Assembly (NCBI RefSeq): GCF_019977295.1
Contig: NZ_AP024651.1
Location: 4,526,001-4,590,000, forward strand
DNA from: Arthrobacter sp. StoSoilB20
GTDB taxonomy: Bacteria > Actinomycetota > Actinomycetes > Actinomycetales > Micrococcaceae
DNA length: 64,000 bases
Reading direction: 5' to 3'
The notes under the pieces are model-generated. The model worked only from the letters and a program-made list of their open reading frames with translations, was not told where the DNA came from and did not search any database. A program made the position numbers and the translations under genes. Every line of letters begins with the position of its first letter. The first letter of the stretch is position 1. This document shows, one piece after another, positions 46,820 to 55,195 of the stretch.

Positions 46820-47575
46820 ATGCCGATGTGGCTGCAGGCTTTGTTGTGGGGAACGCTGGCGGGTGGCGCCTTGGTCCTCGGGGCCGGCATCGCCTGGCTG
46901 TGGAAAGTACCGCCCAAGATTGTCTCCACGGTAATGGCTTTCGGTGCGGGTGTGCTGATCTCCGCCCTGGCCTTCGAGCTGGTGGACGAAGCTGTCCAAG
47001 GGGGCGGGCTGATCCCTACTGTCCTTGGGTTCCTTATGGGTGCCTTGATCTTTGTGGGCTCGAACGTTCTGTTGGCACGCGCCGGAGCTAAGCACAGGAA
47101 GCGATCCGGCGGCACGCAGCCATCCGAGAAGGACAGCCCCGGCAGTGGAACTGCCATCGCCATTGGGGCGCTGATTGACGGCATCCCCGAATCTGTGGTT
47201 CTTGGTGTCGGGCTCCTCGCCGGGGGCGCGGTCAGCCCGGCCATGCTCGCCGCTGTCTTCATTTCAAACGTTCCCGAGGGCCTGTCCAGTACTGCCGGCA
47301 TGAAGAGGGCCGGGCGGAAACCGGCGTATGTTTTTGGCACCTGGATTGCCATCGCAGTTTTCAGTGGGCTGGCCGCCTTGATCGGCTACACGGCACTGGA
47401 GAACGCCCCGGAGAGCGTCATTGCCTTCATTACCGCCATTGCTGCCGGTGGGATCCTGGCCATGCTTGCGGACACCATGATTCCCGAGGCGTTTGAAGAA
47501 CACCACAACCTCACAGGGTTGACGGCCGCCGTCGGGTTCCTGAGCGCCTTCACGATCCATCACGTTGGCGGCTGA
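46820..47575 (+). CDS. ZIP family metal transporter
   Basis: 251 residues from the ATG at 46820 after AAAGGGA; an ATG ten codons upstream is less well placed. Eight helices with the ZIP metal motifs in helices 4 and 5: IGALIDGIPESVVLGVGLLA and VFISNVPEGLSSTAGM. His-poor loop. Imports (or equilibrates) zinc, iron or related divalent cations. Followed by two 21-bp direct repeats at 47602-47643. Confidence 0.88.
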   Translation: MPMWLQALLWGTLAGGALVLGAGIAWLWKVPPKIVSTVMAFGAGVLISALAFELVDEAVQGGGLIPTVLGFLMGALIFVGSNVLLARAGAKHRKRSGGTQPSEKDSPGSGTAIAIGALIDGIPESVVLGVGLLAGGAVSPAMLAAVFISNVPEGLSSTAGMKRAGRKPAYVFGTWIAIAVFSGLAALIGYTALENAPESVIAFITAIAAGGILAMLADTMIPEAFEEHHNLTGLTAAVGFLSAFTIHHVGG

Positions 47576-47601
47576 CCGGGGCCACAATCCCACCATCCCA
47601 C

Positions 47602-47643
47602 CGGATTAAGCGCCGTAGCCAGCGGATAAAGCACCGTAGCCAC
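47602..47643. repeat. Two tandem 21-bp units
   Basis: CGGATTAAGCGCCGTAGCCA plus one base, repeated as CGGATAAAGCACCGTAGCCA plus one base: 18 of 21 agree. Between the ZIP gene and the molybdoenzyme promoter. Confidence 0.75.
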
Positions 47644-47654
47644 TGGACGAATGC

Positions 47655-47670
47655 TAAGCATGCTGATAAT
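47655..47670 (+). promoter_or_regulatory. TAAGYATSCT promoter motif, copy 4
   Basis: TAAGCATGCTGATAAT, 39-54 bp before the molybdopterin oxidoreductase start. Confidence 0.5.
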
Positions 47671-47708
47671 TCTGGAGTAGGCAGTACAGCAAGCAAAGAG
47701 GTGGAACC

Positions 47709-50099
47709 ATGGTGGATCGCATCGCCGATATCTGGGGGACCCGAACCCCGTTCCCGGGTGGAGGCGAGTGGCCGGAACGCGCGGACATCGCCCTCGCCGG
47801 CGACCTGACAGAAGCCGACGTCGATCATTGGGTTCAGTCCGCCTGCGTGCTCTGCAGCAACGGTTGCGGGTGCGATATTGCGGTCAAGGACGGCGTGATG
47901 GTGGGAATCCGTGGCCGGACGCAGGACAGGGTCAACAAGGGGCGGCTCGGCCCCAAGGGGCTGTTCGCCAGCTGGCAGGGCGTAGCCAATAAAGACCGCC
48001 TGACCCAACCCCTCATCCGCGAAAATGGGCGCCTGGTGGAAACAGATTGGGACACGGCGATGACCCGGATCGCGAACCGGAGCGCCAAGCTCCTGAAAGA
48101 CAAAGGACCCCTTAGCCACGGTTTCTACACCAGCGGCCAACTGTTCCTCGAGGAGTACTACGCCTTGGCCGTGATCGGTAAGGCCGGCATCGGAACGCCC
48201 CACATGGACGGCAACACCCGCCTCTGCACTGCAACCGCGGCGACAGCACTCAAGGAGACCTTCGGGGCTGATGGCCAGCCGGGGGCGTACGAAGACATCG
48301 ACAGCTGCGATGCGGTTTTCCTGTACGGCCACAACATGCCTGAGACCCAAACCGTCCTCTGGTCAAGGATCCTGGACCGGCTCGAGGGTCCCACCCCGCC
48401 GAAGCTGGTATGCGTGGACCCCCGGAACACCGAGGTGGCCCGTCACGCGGATGTGCACCTGGCCGTCCGCCCGGGGACCAACCTGGCCCTGATGCACGCC
48501 CTGGTCCGCGAAGTCCTGCATAACGGATGGCACGATTCCGCGTACATCAACCAGCACACCCTGGGGTTCCCGGAACTGGCGAAGACTGTGGAGGAATGGA
48601 CTCCGGAGGCCGCGGCCGAGGTGTGTGGAGTCAATGCAGACGACATCCGGGCAGCGGCGCGCATCTTCGGAACCTCCACCAACGTGCTGTCCACCGTCCT
48701 TCAGGGTTTCTACCAGTCCTCCCAGGCCACGGCCTCGTCCTGCCAGGTCAACAACCTGCACCTGCTGCGCGGCATGCTCGGCCGGCCGGGTGCGGGCCTG
48801 CTTCAGATGAACGGGCAGCCAACCGCCCAGAACAACAGGGAATGCGGGGCCGACGGCGACCTGCCGGGCTTCCGTAACTGGGGAAACCAGGACCACATCG
48901 AGGAACTGGCAGCCCTTTGGAACGTGGACCCTGCGATCATTCCGCATTGGGCACCACCCACCCATGCGATGCAAATCTTCCGCTATGCCGAGCAAGGCTC
49001 CATCAACTTCCTCTGGGTTTCGGCAACCAATCCCGCAGTATCGCTGCCGGAGCTTCACCGGATCAGGGAGATCCTGGCCAAGCCGGAATTGTTCCTGGTG
49101 GTTCAGGACCTTTACCTGACAGAGACGGCCGAGCTGGCCGACGTCGTCCTTCCTGCCGCGGCATGGGGCGAAAAAACCGGAACCTTCACCAATGCCTCCC
49201 GGGTGGTCCACCTCTCCGAGAAGGCCGTGGAACCTCCCGGAAACGCGCGCAGCGATTTGGATATCTTCCTGGACTATTCCCGGCGCATGGGCTTCACCAC
49301 GCTGGACGGCGATCCGCTGCTGACGTGGCAGGGGCCGGAGGAAGCCTTTGAGGCCTGGAAGGAATGCTCATCTGGACGGCCGTGCGACTACACCGGCCTG
49401 AGCTATGGCAAGCTCCGCGGTGGAAGCGGCATCCCCTGGCCATGCAACGACCAGCATCCTGAAGGAACCACCCGCCTTTATGGCGACGCCCGTTTCCCCA
49501 GCGACCCGGACTACTGCGAAAACTATGGCCATGACCTCCTGACGGGAGCCGAGGTCGGGGAAGAAAAGTACCGCGCCGATGCACCCTCCGGCCGCGCCTG
49601 GTTAAAGACCACGGAGTATCACCCACCACATGAAGAACCCGACCATGACTACCCCCTCCGTTTCACCACAGGACGAACCGCCTACCATTTCCACACCCGC
49701 ACCAAGACGGCGCGTTCACGGCAGCTGAACGCTGCCGCCCCGCGGATGTGGGTGGAGTTGTCGGTCGGGGACGCCACAGCGCTTGGCATCTCGGAAGGCG
49801 ATATTGTCCGGGTAACGTCACGACGAGGCATGATCGAGGCGCCGGTCCGCGTCAGCGGCGTCCGCCAAGGAACGATCTTCGCCCCCTTCCACTACGGTTA
49901 CTGGGATTCCTCGCAGGATGGCGCCGGCCAACCGCACGCAACAGCCGCGAACGAGCTCACCATCACCGAGTGGGACCCCGTATCCAAACAACCGATCTTC
50001 AAGAATGCGGCAGTGAACGTGGAGAAAATTCGAAGCGGAAACGGCCCGGCCCCTGCACCGAACACCACAGCTTCACGTCCCGCAGGAGGGCCGCTGTGA
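47709..50099 (+). CDS. Molybdopterin oxidoreductase (assimilatory nitrate reductase/formate dehydrogenase-like)
   Basis: 796 residues. N-terminal iron-sulphur region C46-x2-C49-x3-C53 (CVLCSNGCGCD); the usual fourth Cys in RGRLCPKG is Gly81 here (GRLGPKGLFASWQ), with an extra Cys55. Probable Mo ligand Cys173 in GNTRLCTATAATAL. Later blocks: LRGMLGRPGAGLLQMNGQPT, TAELADVVLPAAAWGEKTGT, TFTNASRVVHL and the C-terminal dinucleotide-binding barrel. Overall closest to the NasA/NarB and FdhF-like group. It is coupled by GTGA to a small helical protein, with no electron-transfer subunit next to it. Confidence 0.88.
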   Translation: MVDRIADIWGTRTPFPGGGEWPERADIALAGDLTEADVDHWVQSACVLCSNGCGCDIAVKDGVMVGIRGRTQDRVNKGRLGPKGLFASWQGVANKDRLTQPLIRENGRLVETDWDTAMTRIANRSAKLLKDKGPLSHGFYTSGQLFLEEYYALAVIGKAGIGTPHMDGNTRLCTATAATALKETFGADGQPGAYEDIDSCDAVFLYGHNMPETQTVLWSRILDRLEGPTPPKLVCVDPRNTEVARHADVHLAVRPGTNLALMHALVREVLHNGWHDSAYINQHTLGFPELAKTVEEWTPEAAAEVCGVNADDIRAAARIFGTSTNVLSTVLQGFYQSSQATASSCQVNNLHLLRGMLGRPGAGLLQMNGQPTAQNNRECGADGDLPGFRNWGNQDHIEELAALWNVDPAIIPHWAPPTHAMQIFRYAEQGSINFLWVSATNPAVSLPELHRIREILAKPELFLVVQDLYLTETAELADVVLPAAAWGEKTGTFTNASRVVHLSEKAVEPPGNARSDLDIFLDYSRRMGFTTLDGDPLLTWQGPEEAFEAWKECSSGRPCDYTGLSYGKLRGGSGIPWPCNDQHPEGTTRLYGDARFPSDPDYCENYGHDLLTGAEVGEEKYRADAPSGRAWLKTTEYHPPHEEPDHDYPLRFTTGRTAYHFHTRTKTARSRQLNAAAPRMWVELSVGDATALGISEGDIVRVTSRRGMIEAPVRVSGVRQGTIFAPFHYGYWDSSQDGAGQPHATAANELTITEWDPVSKQPIFKNAAVNVEKIRSGNGPAPAPNTTASRPAGGPL

Positions 50100-50557
50100 A
50101 CCTTCACCTCTATCTAGGGCTCCTTCACCAGGGCGAACGTACCCTCGCAGAATCCTTCCGGCAGGTTTCCTCCGGCCACGGCGCGGAACCTGATATCCAT
50201 TTCCTGTGTCAGAGCCTCGCCAAACAGTGCGACCACCACCAGGAGCTCCTGCTGCCCGTGGTTGAGCGCTACGGCGAAGGAACCTCGGATGACGAACCGG
50301 AGCGGCTCCACGCCGAAGGCTTGTCCGGGACGCGGAGCGGACCCGTTGGAATGCTCCGCGATCTGCAGGACCTGTATCTGTTGGCCAGCCTGGTGGACGT
50401 CACCTGGACCATGATCCACCAAGCGGGTTCGGCCCTTCGCGACCAGGAACTGCTCACCATTGTTAAGGAATGCCACCAGGAGACGCAGGTTCAGCTCCGC
50501 TGGCTGCAAACCAGGATGAAGCAGGCAGCCCCCCAGGCGTTGCTCGCCGCCGACTGA
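50096..50557 (+). CDS. Helical protein, possibly ferritin-like, paired with the molybdoenzyme
   Basis: 153 residues from the GTG at 50096 (GTGA overlap, GGAGGG upstream). All-helical; His/Glu appear in ferritin-like spacing (DIHFLCQSLAKQCDHHQELL, VGMLRDLQDLYLLASLVDVT, HQETQVQLRWLQTRMKQ). Family not recognised with certainty. The strict coupling to the 47709 gene suggests a partner or chaperone of that enzyme. Its stop is part of a 19-bp tandem repeat. Confidence 0.7.
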   Translation: MNLHLYLGLLHQGERTLAESFRQVSSGHGAEPDIHFLCQSLAKQCDHHQELLLPVVERYGEGTSDDEPERLHAEGLSGTRSGPVGMLRDLQDLYLLASLVDVTWTMIHQAGSALRDQELLTIVKECHQETQVQLRWLQTRMKQAAPQALLAAD

Positions 50558-50604
50558 GACCCGCGCCACCGACTGAGACCAGCGTCGCCGACTAAGACCC
50601 CCCA
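50548..50604. repeat. Three tandem 19-bp units, each with a stop codon
   Basis: Units CGCCGACTGAGACCCGCGC, CACCGACTGAGACCAGCGT and CGCCGACTAAGACCCCCCA; the first holds the real stop (TGA at 50555-50557), the others TGA at 50574 and TAA at 50593, exactly 19 bp apart. Confidence 0.88.
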
Positions 50605-50608
50605 GGCC

Positions 50609-51856
50609 CTAGTGGGGCAGCAGCCCAAGCAATGGCAAGGCAACCGCCGTCGACACTGCCATGGCGGCGGTGTTTCCGATCACCGGGTGAAAACCGGCAG
50701 GCAGCCTGGCTGAAACCACCCGGGCGATCGGCGGCGCAAGGACGGCTCCCAGCACGGCCCCACCGACCACCGAGGACCACGAGCCCCCGTAGGCCAGCAC
50801 GGCGGCAGGGGCAACGGACACTACCGACGCATACGTTGCCGCCCACCCGCCGTCGCGGTACCAGCGCAGCCAGAGAACGACGCCGATTCCCGAGGTCAGC
50901 GCCTGGGCGAACAGTATGTGGGGCAACAGCTGCGAACCGTAGGACGGCAACCCCGGGTTCAGCACGAACGCCACTGCCACGGCCAGAATCACTCCGGCTC
51001 CGGCGATTTCGTTGGCAAAGAAGTGCGTTTCGGTGAAGTCCTTGAGCACCCGTCGCGCGCCCCATCCGGCGTTGTCGCGGAAAGTGCGGTGAACGCTCGA
51101 CGGCGGCCGGTGCTGCTGGGCGGGCAGGTCCGGCTCCCCCAGGCCAAGCCACGGCAACCGCCTGGCCACCATGAACGAGGCAACGGAGCCTATGGACATC
51201 GCGAGGACGTTTGCCACCACCACGGGCAAGCCGAGGGGCCCGGACACCACGGGAATGAGCAGCAAAGCCAGGGGCGTTGTGGTGGCTGCTCCCAGCGCTG
51301 CACCGGTGACGCACGTCTTCCAACCGCCTCCGTACAGAATGACCATTGCGGGAGCGACGCAAACAAATGGCACGAACGTTGGCTGCCACCCGTCGTCGAG
51401 CATCCATCCGAACGCCAGGTTGGACAAGAGCAAACTCAGCGACGCCGACGCGAGCACCCACGGCCAGAGGCCCGTCCCATAGCTGATCAAACCCGCCCAG
51501 GTCCTCCCCCGCTTTGCGGCCAACCATGCCACGGCCGCCCCGGCCAGGAGACCGAGGGCGGCGAGATCCGACGCGAAGAACAAGGGCTCGGTCATGTCAC
51601 TCAGGAACCAACGCAACGCCGGGAGCGGTGAGTCTGCTGCAGCCTCCGGCCAACCTGCGTACACGGGACCAAGCCGGGGCGAGTCCTGCGCGAACGTGTG
51701 CAGGATCAACGCAAACAGCCCAACAATTGCCGCCATGGAAAACGCCCCTACGGCCACCGCCGTCGACGAACGGTCCGGCGCCGGCACCTGCCCTCGGGTA
51801 TCGGCGGTTTCCGGGGTGCGGTCAGCAGTTGGGCTGGTGGAGGAAGAGTGCGTCAT
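50609..51856 (-). CDS. Multi-pass membrane protein with internal duplication
   Basis: 415 residues from the ATG at 51856 (MTHSSSTSPT). After 35 polar residues there are about ten helices in two matching halves: SDMTEPLFFASDLAALGLLA against KDFTETHFFANEIAGAGVIL, and DDGWQPTFVPFVCVAPAMVI against DGGWAATYASVVSVAPAAVL, each followed by YGGxW and a small-residue helix ending in LGAxxxxPxA. An inverted or tandem repeat transporter-like fold is suggested, but I do not recognise the family. The frame is open further upstream as a non-coding extension. Confidence 0.75.
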   Translation of the reverse strand: MTHSSSTSPTADRTPETADTRGQVPAPDRSSTAVAVGAFSMAAIVGLFALILHTFAQDSPRLGPVYAGWPEAAADSPLPALRWFLSDMTEPLFFASDLAALGLLAGAAVAWLAAKRGRTWAGLISYGTGLWPWVLASASLSLLLSNLAFGWMLDDGWQPTFVPFVCVAPAMVILYGGGWKTCVTGAALGAATTTPLALLLIPVVSGPLGLPVVVANVLAMSIGSVASFMVARRLPWLGLGEPDLPAQQHRPPSSVHRTFRDNAGWGARRVLKDFTETHFFANEIAGAGVILAVAVAFVLNPGLPSYGSQLLPHILFAQALTSGIGVVLWLRWYRDGGWAATYASVVSVAPAAVLAYGGSWSSVVGGAVLGAVLAPPIARVVSARLPAGFHPVIGNTAAMAVSTAVALPLLGLLPH

Positions 51857-52171
51857 TGGGACCCTGGAACGTGCGGTGGTGTGTGGCTTTGAGCAGCGTA
51901 ACCGACCTCCTGATGCGCACCGCAACGGGAAGGTTGTGGGGAATTTGTGACCGCACCGGACAACGGCCCAGCCACCGGTCATCCGGCCAACCGGCCCCCG
52001 CTCACCCTTAGTGGGTGATCTTTCCATCCAATCGTTGCCGATCCCAGGAATGGCCGGCCCCGGAGGGTGCGGGCGAATCGAGAATGGTGCTGTGGTCCCG
52101 CCGGGGAACGGGTCCCTTGCCGGATGACGACGGCCCTGCCCCAGGGCCGAACGAACGATGGGAAAGACACC
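51857..52171. other. 315-bp intergenic stretch between divergent genes
   Basis: Separates the leftward duplicated membrane protein and the rightward SHOCT gene, so it holds two promoters. I see no strong palindrome, terminator or credible small gene; the region near 52060-52150 is G/C-rich with short inverted pieces only. Confidence 0.6.
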
Positions 52172-52549
52172 ATGAACTTCTTGGAATCGTTGTGGAGCAT
52201 CATTGTCGCTTTTTTCTTCATTGCCTATTTGATCCTCCTCTTTCAGATCATTTCCGATCTTCTCCGCGACAAAGCATTGGGTGGCGGCGTGAAAGCCCTC
52301 TGGATTCTGTGCTTGTTCGTGGCACCGTTCATTTCTGCCCTGATCTACGTCATCATGCGGGGCAAGGGAATGGCCCTTCGCAGCGAAATGCGCGTCCGTG
52401 AATCAGTGGAAGAAGCCGAGAACTACATCCGGGAAGTAGCCGGCGCCCCTACGCCCACCCAGCAGATCGAATCAGCAAAAGCGCTGCTCACCGCAGGCGA
52501 CATTACCGAAGCGGAGTACGCCCGCCTGAAGCAGCTCGCGTTGGCCTGA
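52172..52549 (+). CDS. PLDc_N / SHOCT domain small membrane protein
   Basis: 125 residues from the ATG at 52172 after GGGAAAG. Two helices (FLESLWSIIVAFFFIAYLIL, GVKALWILCLFVAPFISALI) as in the PLD N-terminal membrane module, a charged linker, and a C-terminal SHOCT motif (PTQQIESAKALLTAGDITEA, EYARLKQLALA). SHOCT parts often mediate oligomerisation. Heads a run of membrane/lipid genes: AI-2E protein and cardiolipin synthase follow. Confidence 0.82.
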   Translation: MNFLESLWSIIVAFFFIAYLILLFQIISDLLRDKALGGGVKALWILCLFVAPFISALIYVIMRGKGMALRSEMRVRESVEEAENYIREVAGAPTPTQQIESAKALLTAGDITEAEYARLKQLALA

Positions 52550-52592
52550 TCCGGTGACGGCCCGCCATCCACAGACAGCCGAAAGGGTCCGC

Positions 52593-53657
52593 ATGACGCG
52601 ATTGAAGGCATTCCCACTGCTGGAGGGCGGTCCGTTCCGCTTCGGACTCGTAGCGGCGCTGGGCGTCCTGGTTGCCTTGGCGTTGGGTTCTGCGGTCATC
52701 ACGTTGCGGTATTCGCTGACGTTGATCTTCGCGGCCTTGTTCATCTCCTTGGGACTGTATCCCCTGGTCCGCTGGCTGGAACGCTGGAAACTGTCCCGCG
52801 GCGGGGCCGTGCTCGCGGTGGCCGTCGGCTTCCTGGTGGTGGTGGCGCTTCTGATCCGTTTCGTGGTCCCTATCCTGGTGGAGGAGGGTGCCGCGCTGGT
52901 CCGTTTGCTGCCGTCCAGTTTCGACGCCGTTGGCGAACAGGAGTGGTTCCGGGACGTCAACGGATCACTGGGCGGAGCGTTGACCCCGCTGCTGGAATGG
53001 CTGGAAACCTCGGCAGCGGATCCGAACGTCTGGCTGGCCATCGGCGGTGGCGCCGTGCAGGTTGGCTACAACGTGGTGAACGGAACTTTCGCCGTGGTTT
53101 TCGTGGTTGTCCTGACCCTCTATTTCGTAGCAGGACACGAGGTCATGAAATCCAGCCTCTACGCCTTGGTTCCTGCATCCCGCAGGGAATCATTTGCAGA
53201 TATTGCCGAAACAATTATTGCCTCGGTAGGCAAATACCTGAGCGGCATGTCAATCCTGGCCCTGTTCAATGCGGTCTTCACCTTTATCCTCCTTTCAGTG
53301 GCCGGGGTCAGGTACGCGGCAGTACTGGCCGTCCTGGCATTCCCCATCACCCTCATCCCGCTGGTAGGCAGCGCGATCAGCACCGCCATCATGACCGTGG
53401 TTTCCCTCTTTACTTCCCCTTCAACGGCGCTGGTTGTTTTCCTCGTCATGTTGGCTTATATGCAGATTGAGGCATACATCCTGACCCCGCGCGTAGTGGG
53501 CAAAGCGATCAGCATCCCGGGCTCGTTGGTCCTGATTGGCGCGATGATAGGCGGGACGCTGCTGGGACTGTTGGGAGCGCTGATCGCCTGCCCCACCACA
53601 GCATCCATCCTGCTGATCATCAAAAAAGTGGTCATCCCGCAGCAGAATGCCAAGTAG
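52593..53657 (+). CDS. AI-2E family transporter
   Basis: 354 residues from the ATG at 52593, five bases after GAAAGGG; an in-frame GTG at 52554 is possible. About eight helices with the family pattern: ITLRYSLTLIFAALFISLGL, SGMSILALFNAVFTFILLSV, RYAAVLAVLAFPITLIPLVG, and ILTPRVVGKAISIPGSLVLI. Family members (YdiK, TqsA) export small solutes or regulate ions; substrate unknown. Next gene starts six bases after the stop. Confidence 0.88.
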   Translation: MTRLKAFPLLEGGPFRFGLVAALGVLVALALGSAVITLRYSLTLIFAALFISLGLYPLVRWLERWKLSRGGAVLAVAVGFLVVVALLIRFVVPILVEEGAALVRLLPSSFDAVGEQEWFRDVNGSLGGALTPLLEWLETSAADPNVWLAIGGGAVQVGYNVVNGTFAVVFVVVLTLYFVAGHEVMKSSLYALVPASRRESFADIAETIIASVGKYLSGMSILALFNAVFTFILLSVAGVRYAAVLAVLAFPITLIPLVGSAISTAIMTVVSLFTSPSTALVVFLVMLAYMQIEAYILTPRVVGKAISIPGSLVLIGAMIGGTLLGLLGALIACPTTASILLIIKKVVIPQQNAK

Positions 53658-53663
53658 CCCAAC

Positions 53664-55130
53664 GTGCAAGGACTACTGAACGACGCCGATGCCGTCGCCT
53701 TAATCCTGTTGGCGCTGCACATCGTGCTCGGAGCTGTTGCCGCCGTGATGGTTTCAGCCAACCGGAAACCATCGTCCGCCATTGCCTGGGTGCTGGCGAT
53801 CATCTTCATTCCCTATCTGGGCACCGTGGCTTTCCTGCTGGTTGGCCGCGGCAAACTCCCCAAAGCCCGGCGTGAGAAGCAACGCTTGGTCAACGAGCTG
53901 ATGCTTGGACGCACGCCCGGCCTCTCAGCAGTCAGCCACAGTGATGACTGGCCCGCCTGGCTGCGTTCCGCCGTCGAACTTAACCTCAGGCTCGGCGCGC
54001 TGCCCATGGTGGGCGGCAACCGAGCCGAGCTGTTGGAGGACTACCGCGGGTGCTTTGACCGCATGATCGCAGACATGGACTCCGCTGAAGAGTACGTGCA
54101 CGTCGAGTTCTACATTCTGGCGCTGGACCCCACCACATCGCCGTTTTTCGATGCCATGGCCCGTGCCCGCCAACGCGGCGTGGTTGTCAGGGTGCTTTTT
54201 GACCATCTTGCAGCGGTTGGCGGCCCCAAGTACCGGGACATGCTCCAGGCTTTTGAGGACATGGGCGCCGAATGGCACGCCATGCTGCCCCTGCGGCCCT
54301 TCAAAGGCCAGTGGCAGCGCCCGGACCTGCGCAACCACCGAAAACTGGTGGTGGTGGACGGAAAGGTTGGTTATACCGGCTCGCAAAACCTGATCGACGC
54401 CTCCTACAACAAGAAACGGAACATCCGGCGCGGCCTCCAGTGGCATGAGCTGATGGTCCGGTTGGAGGGGCCGGCGGTGCGTGAGCTCAACGCCGTGTTC
54501 GTCACGGACTGGTACAGCGAATCGGAGACGCTGCTGCCGTTGGATACTTCACCGGTGATCCTGGGCTCGGAACCGGAGCTCATCGACGCCCAGGTCCTGC
54601 CCAGCGGCCCCAGTTTCGACAACGACAACAACCTCAAGCTCTACACCACGCTCATCTACAAGGCCGAGCACCGCGTCAGCATCACCAGCCCCTACTTTGT
54701 TCCGGATGAAGCCATCCAGCTGGCCATTGTCACCGCTGCCTCGCGGGGCCTGAGCGTGGAGCTCTTTGTTTCTGAGGTGGGCGACCAGGCCATGGTCTAC
54801 CACGCCCAGCGCTCCTACTATGAGGTCCTGCTGAGGGCCGGAGTCCGCATCTACCTGTACCGGGCCCCGCAGGTCCTGCACGCAAAGCACTTCACCATTG
54901 ACCATGACGTCGCCGTCATTGGATCCAGCAACATGGATGTCCGCTCGTTCAGCCTCAACATGGAAGTCTCGGTGCTGGTCCACGGCCGGTCCATCGTGGA
55001 CCGGATGAGGGCTGTGGAGGACAGTTACCGCGCGGCGAGCACGGAGTTGTTGCTGGAGGACTGGTTGCGGCGGCCGCTGGGCCAAGTGGCCTTGGACAAC
55101 CTGGCACGGCTGACGTCGTCGCTGCAGTAA
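53664..55130 (+). CDS. cls: Cardiolipin synthase (phospholipase D family)
   Basis: 488 residues from the GTG at 53664. Two N-terminal helices (ALILLALHIVLGAVAAVMVS, AIAWVLAIIFIPYLGTVAFL), then two HKD motifs: His225 in HRKLVVVDGKVGYTGSQN and His406 in HAKHFTIDHDVAVIGSSNMD. Transfers a phosphatidyl group between phosphatidylglycerols to make cardiolipin. Six bases downstream of the AI-2E gene, so likely one operon. Its stop is repeated downstream. Confidence 0.92.
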   Translation: MQGLLNDADAVALILLALHIVLGAVAAVMVSANRKPSSAIAWVLAIIFIPYLGTVAFLLVGRGKLPKARREKQRLVNELMLGRTPGLSAVSHSDDWPAWLRSAVELNLRLGALPMVGGNRAELLEDYRGCFDRMIADMDSAEEYVHVEFYILALDPTTSPFFDAMARARQRGVVVRVLFDHLAAVGGPKYRDMLQAFEDMGAEWHAMLPLRPFKGQWQRPDLRNHRKLVVVDGKVGYTGSQNLIDASYNKKRNIRRGLQWHELMVRLEGPAVRELNAVFVTDWYSESETLLPLDTSPVILGSEPELIDAQVLPSGPSFDNDNNLKLYTTLIYKAEHRVSITSPYFVPDEAIQLAIVTAASRGLSVELFVSEVGDQAMVYHAQRSYYEVLLRAGVRIYLYRAPQVLHAKHFTIDHDVAVIGSSNMDVRSFSLNMEVSVLVHGRSIVDRMRAVEDSYRAASTELLLEDWLRRPLGQVALDNLARLTSSLQ

Positions 55131-55160
55131 GTGCTGTCGCCGCGCAGTAAGTTGCAGTAA
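55124..55160. repeat. Repeated stop context after cls
   Basis: GCAGTAA occurs at 55124-55130 (real stop), 55144-55150 and 55154-55160: steps of 20 and 10 bp. Fits the stop-duplication pattern seen at 26963, 29814, 37739 and 50548. Confidence 0.7.
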
Positions 55161-55195
55161 ACGCCTGCCCCGCGCATCAACATGGCCGGATCCAG

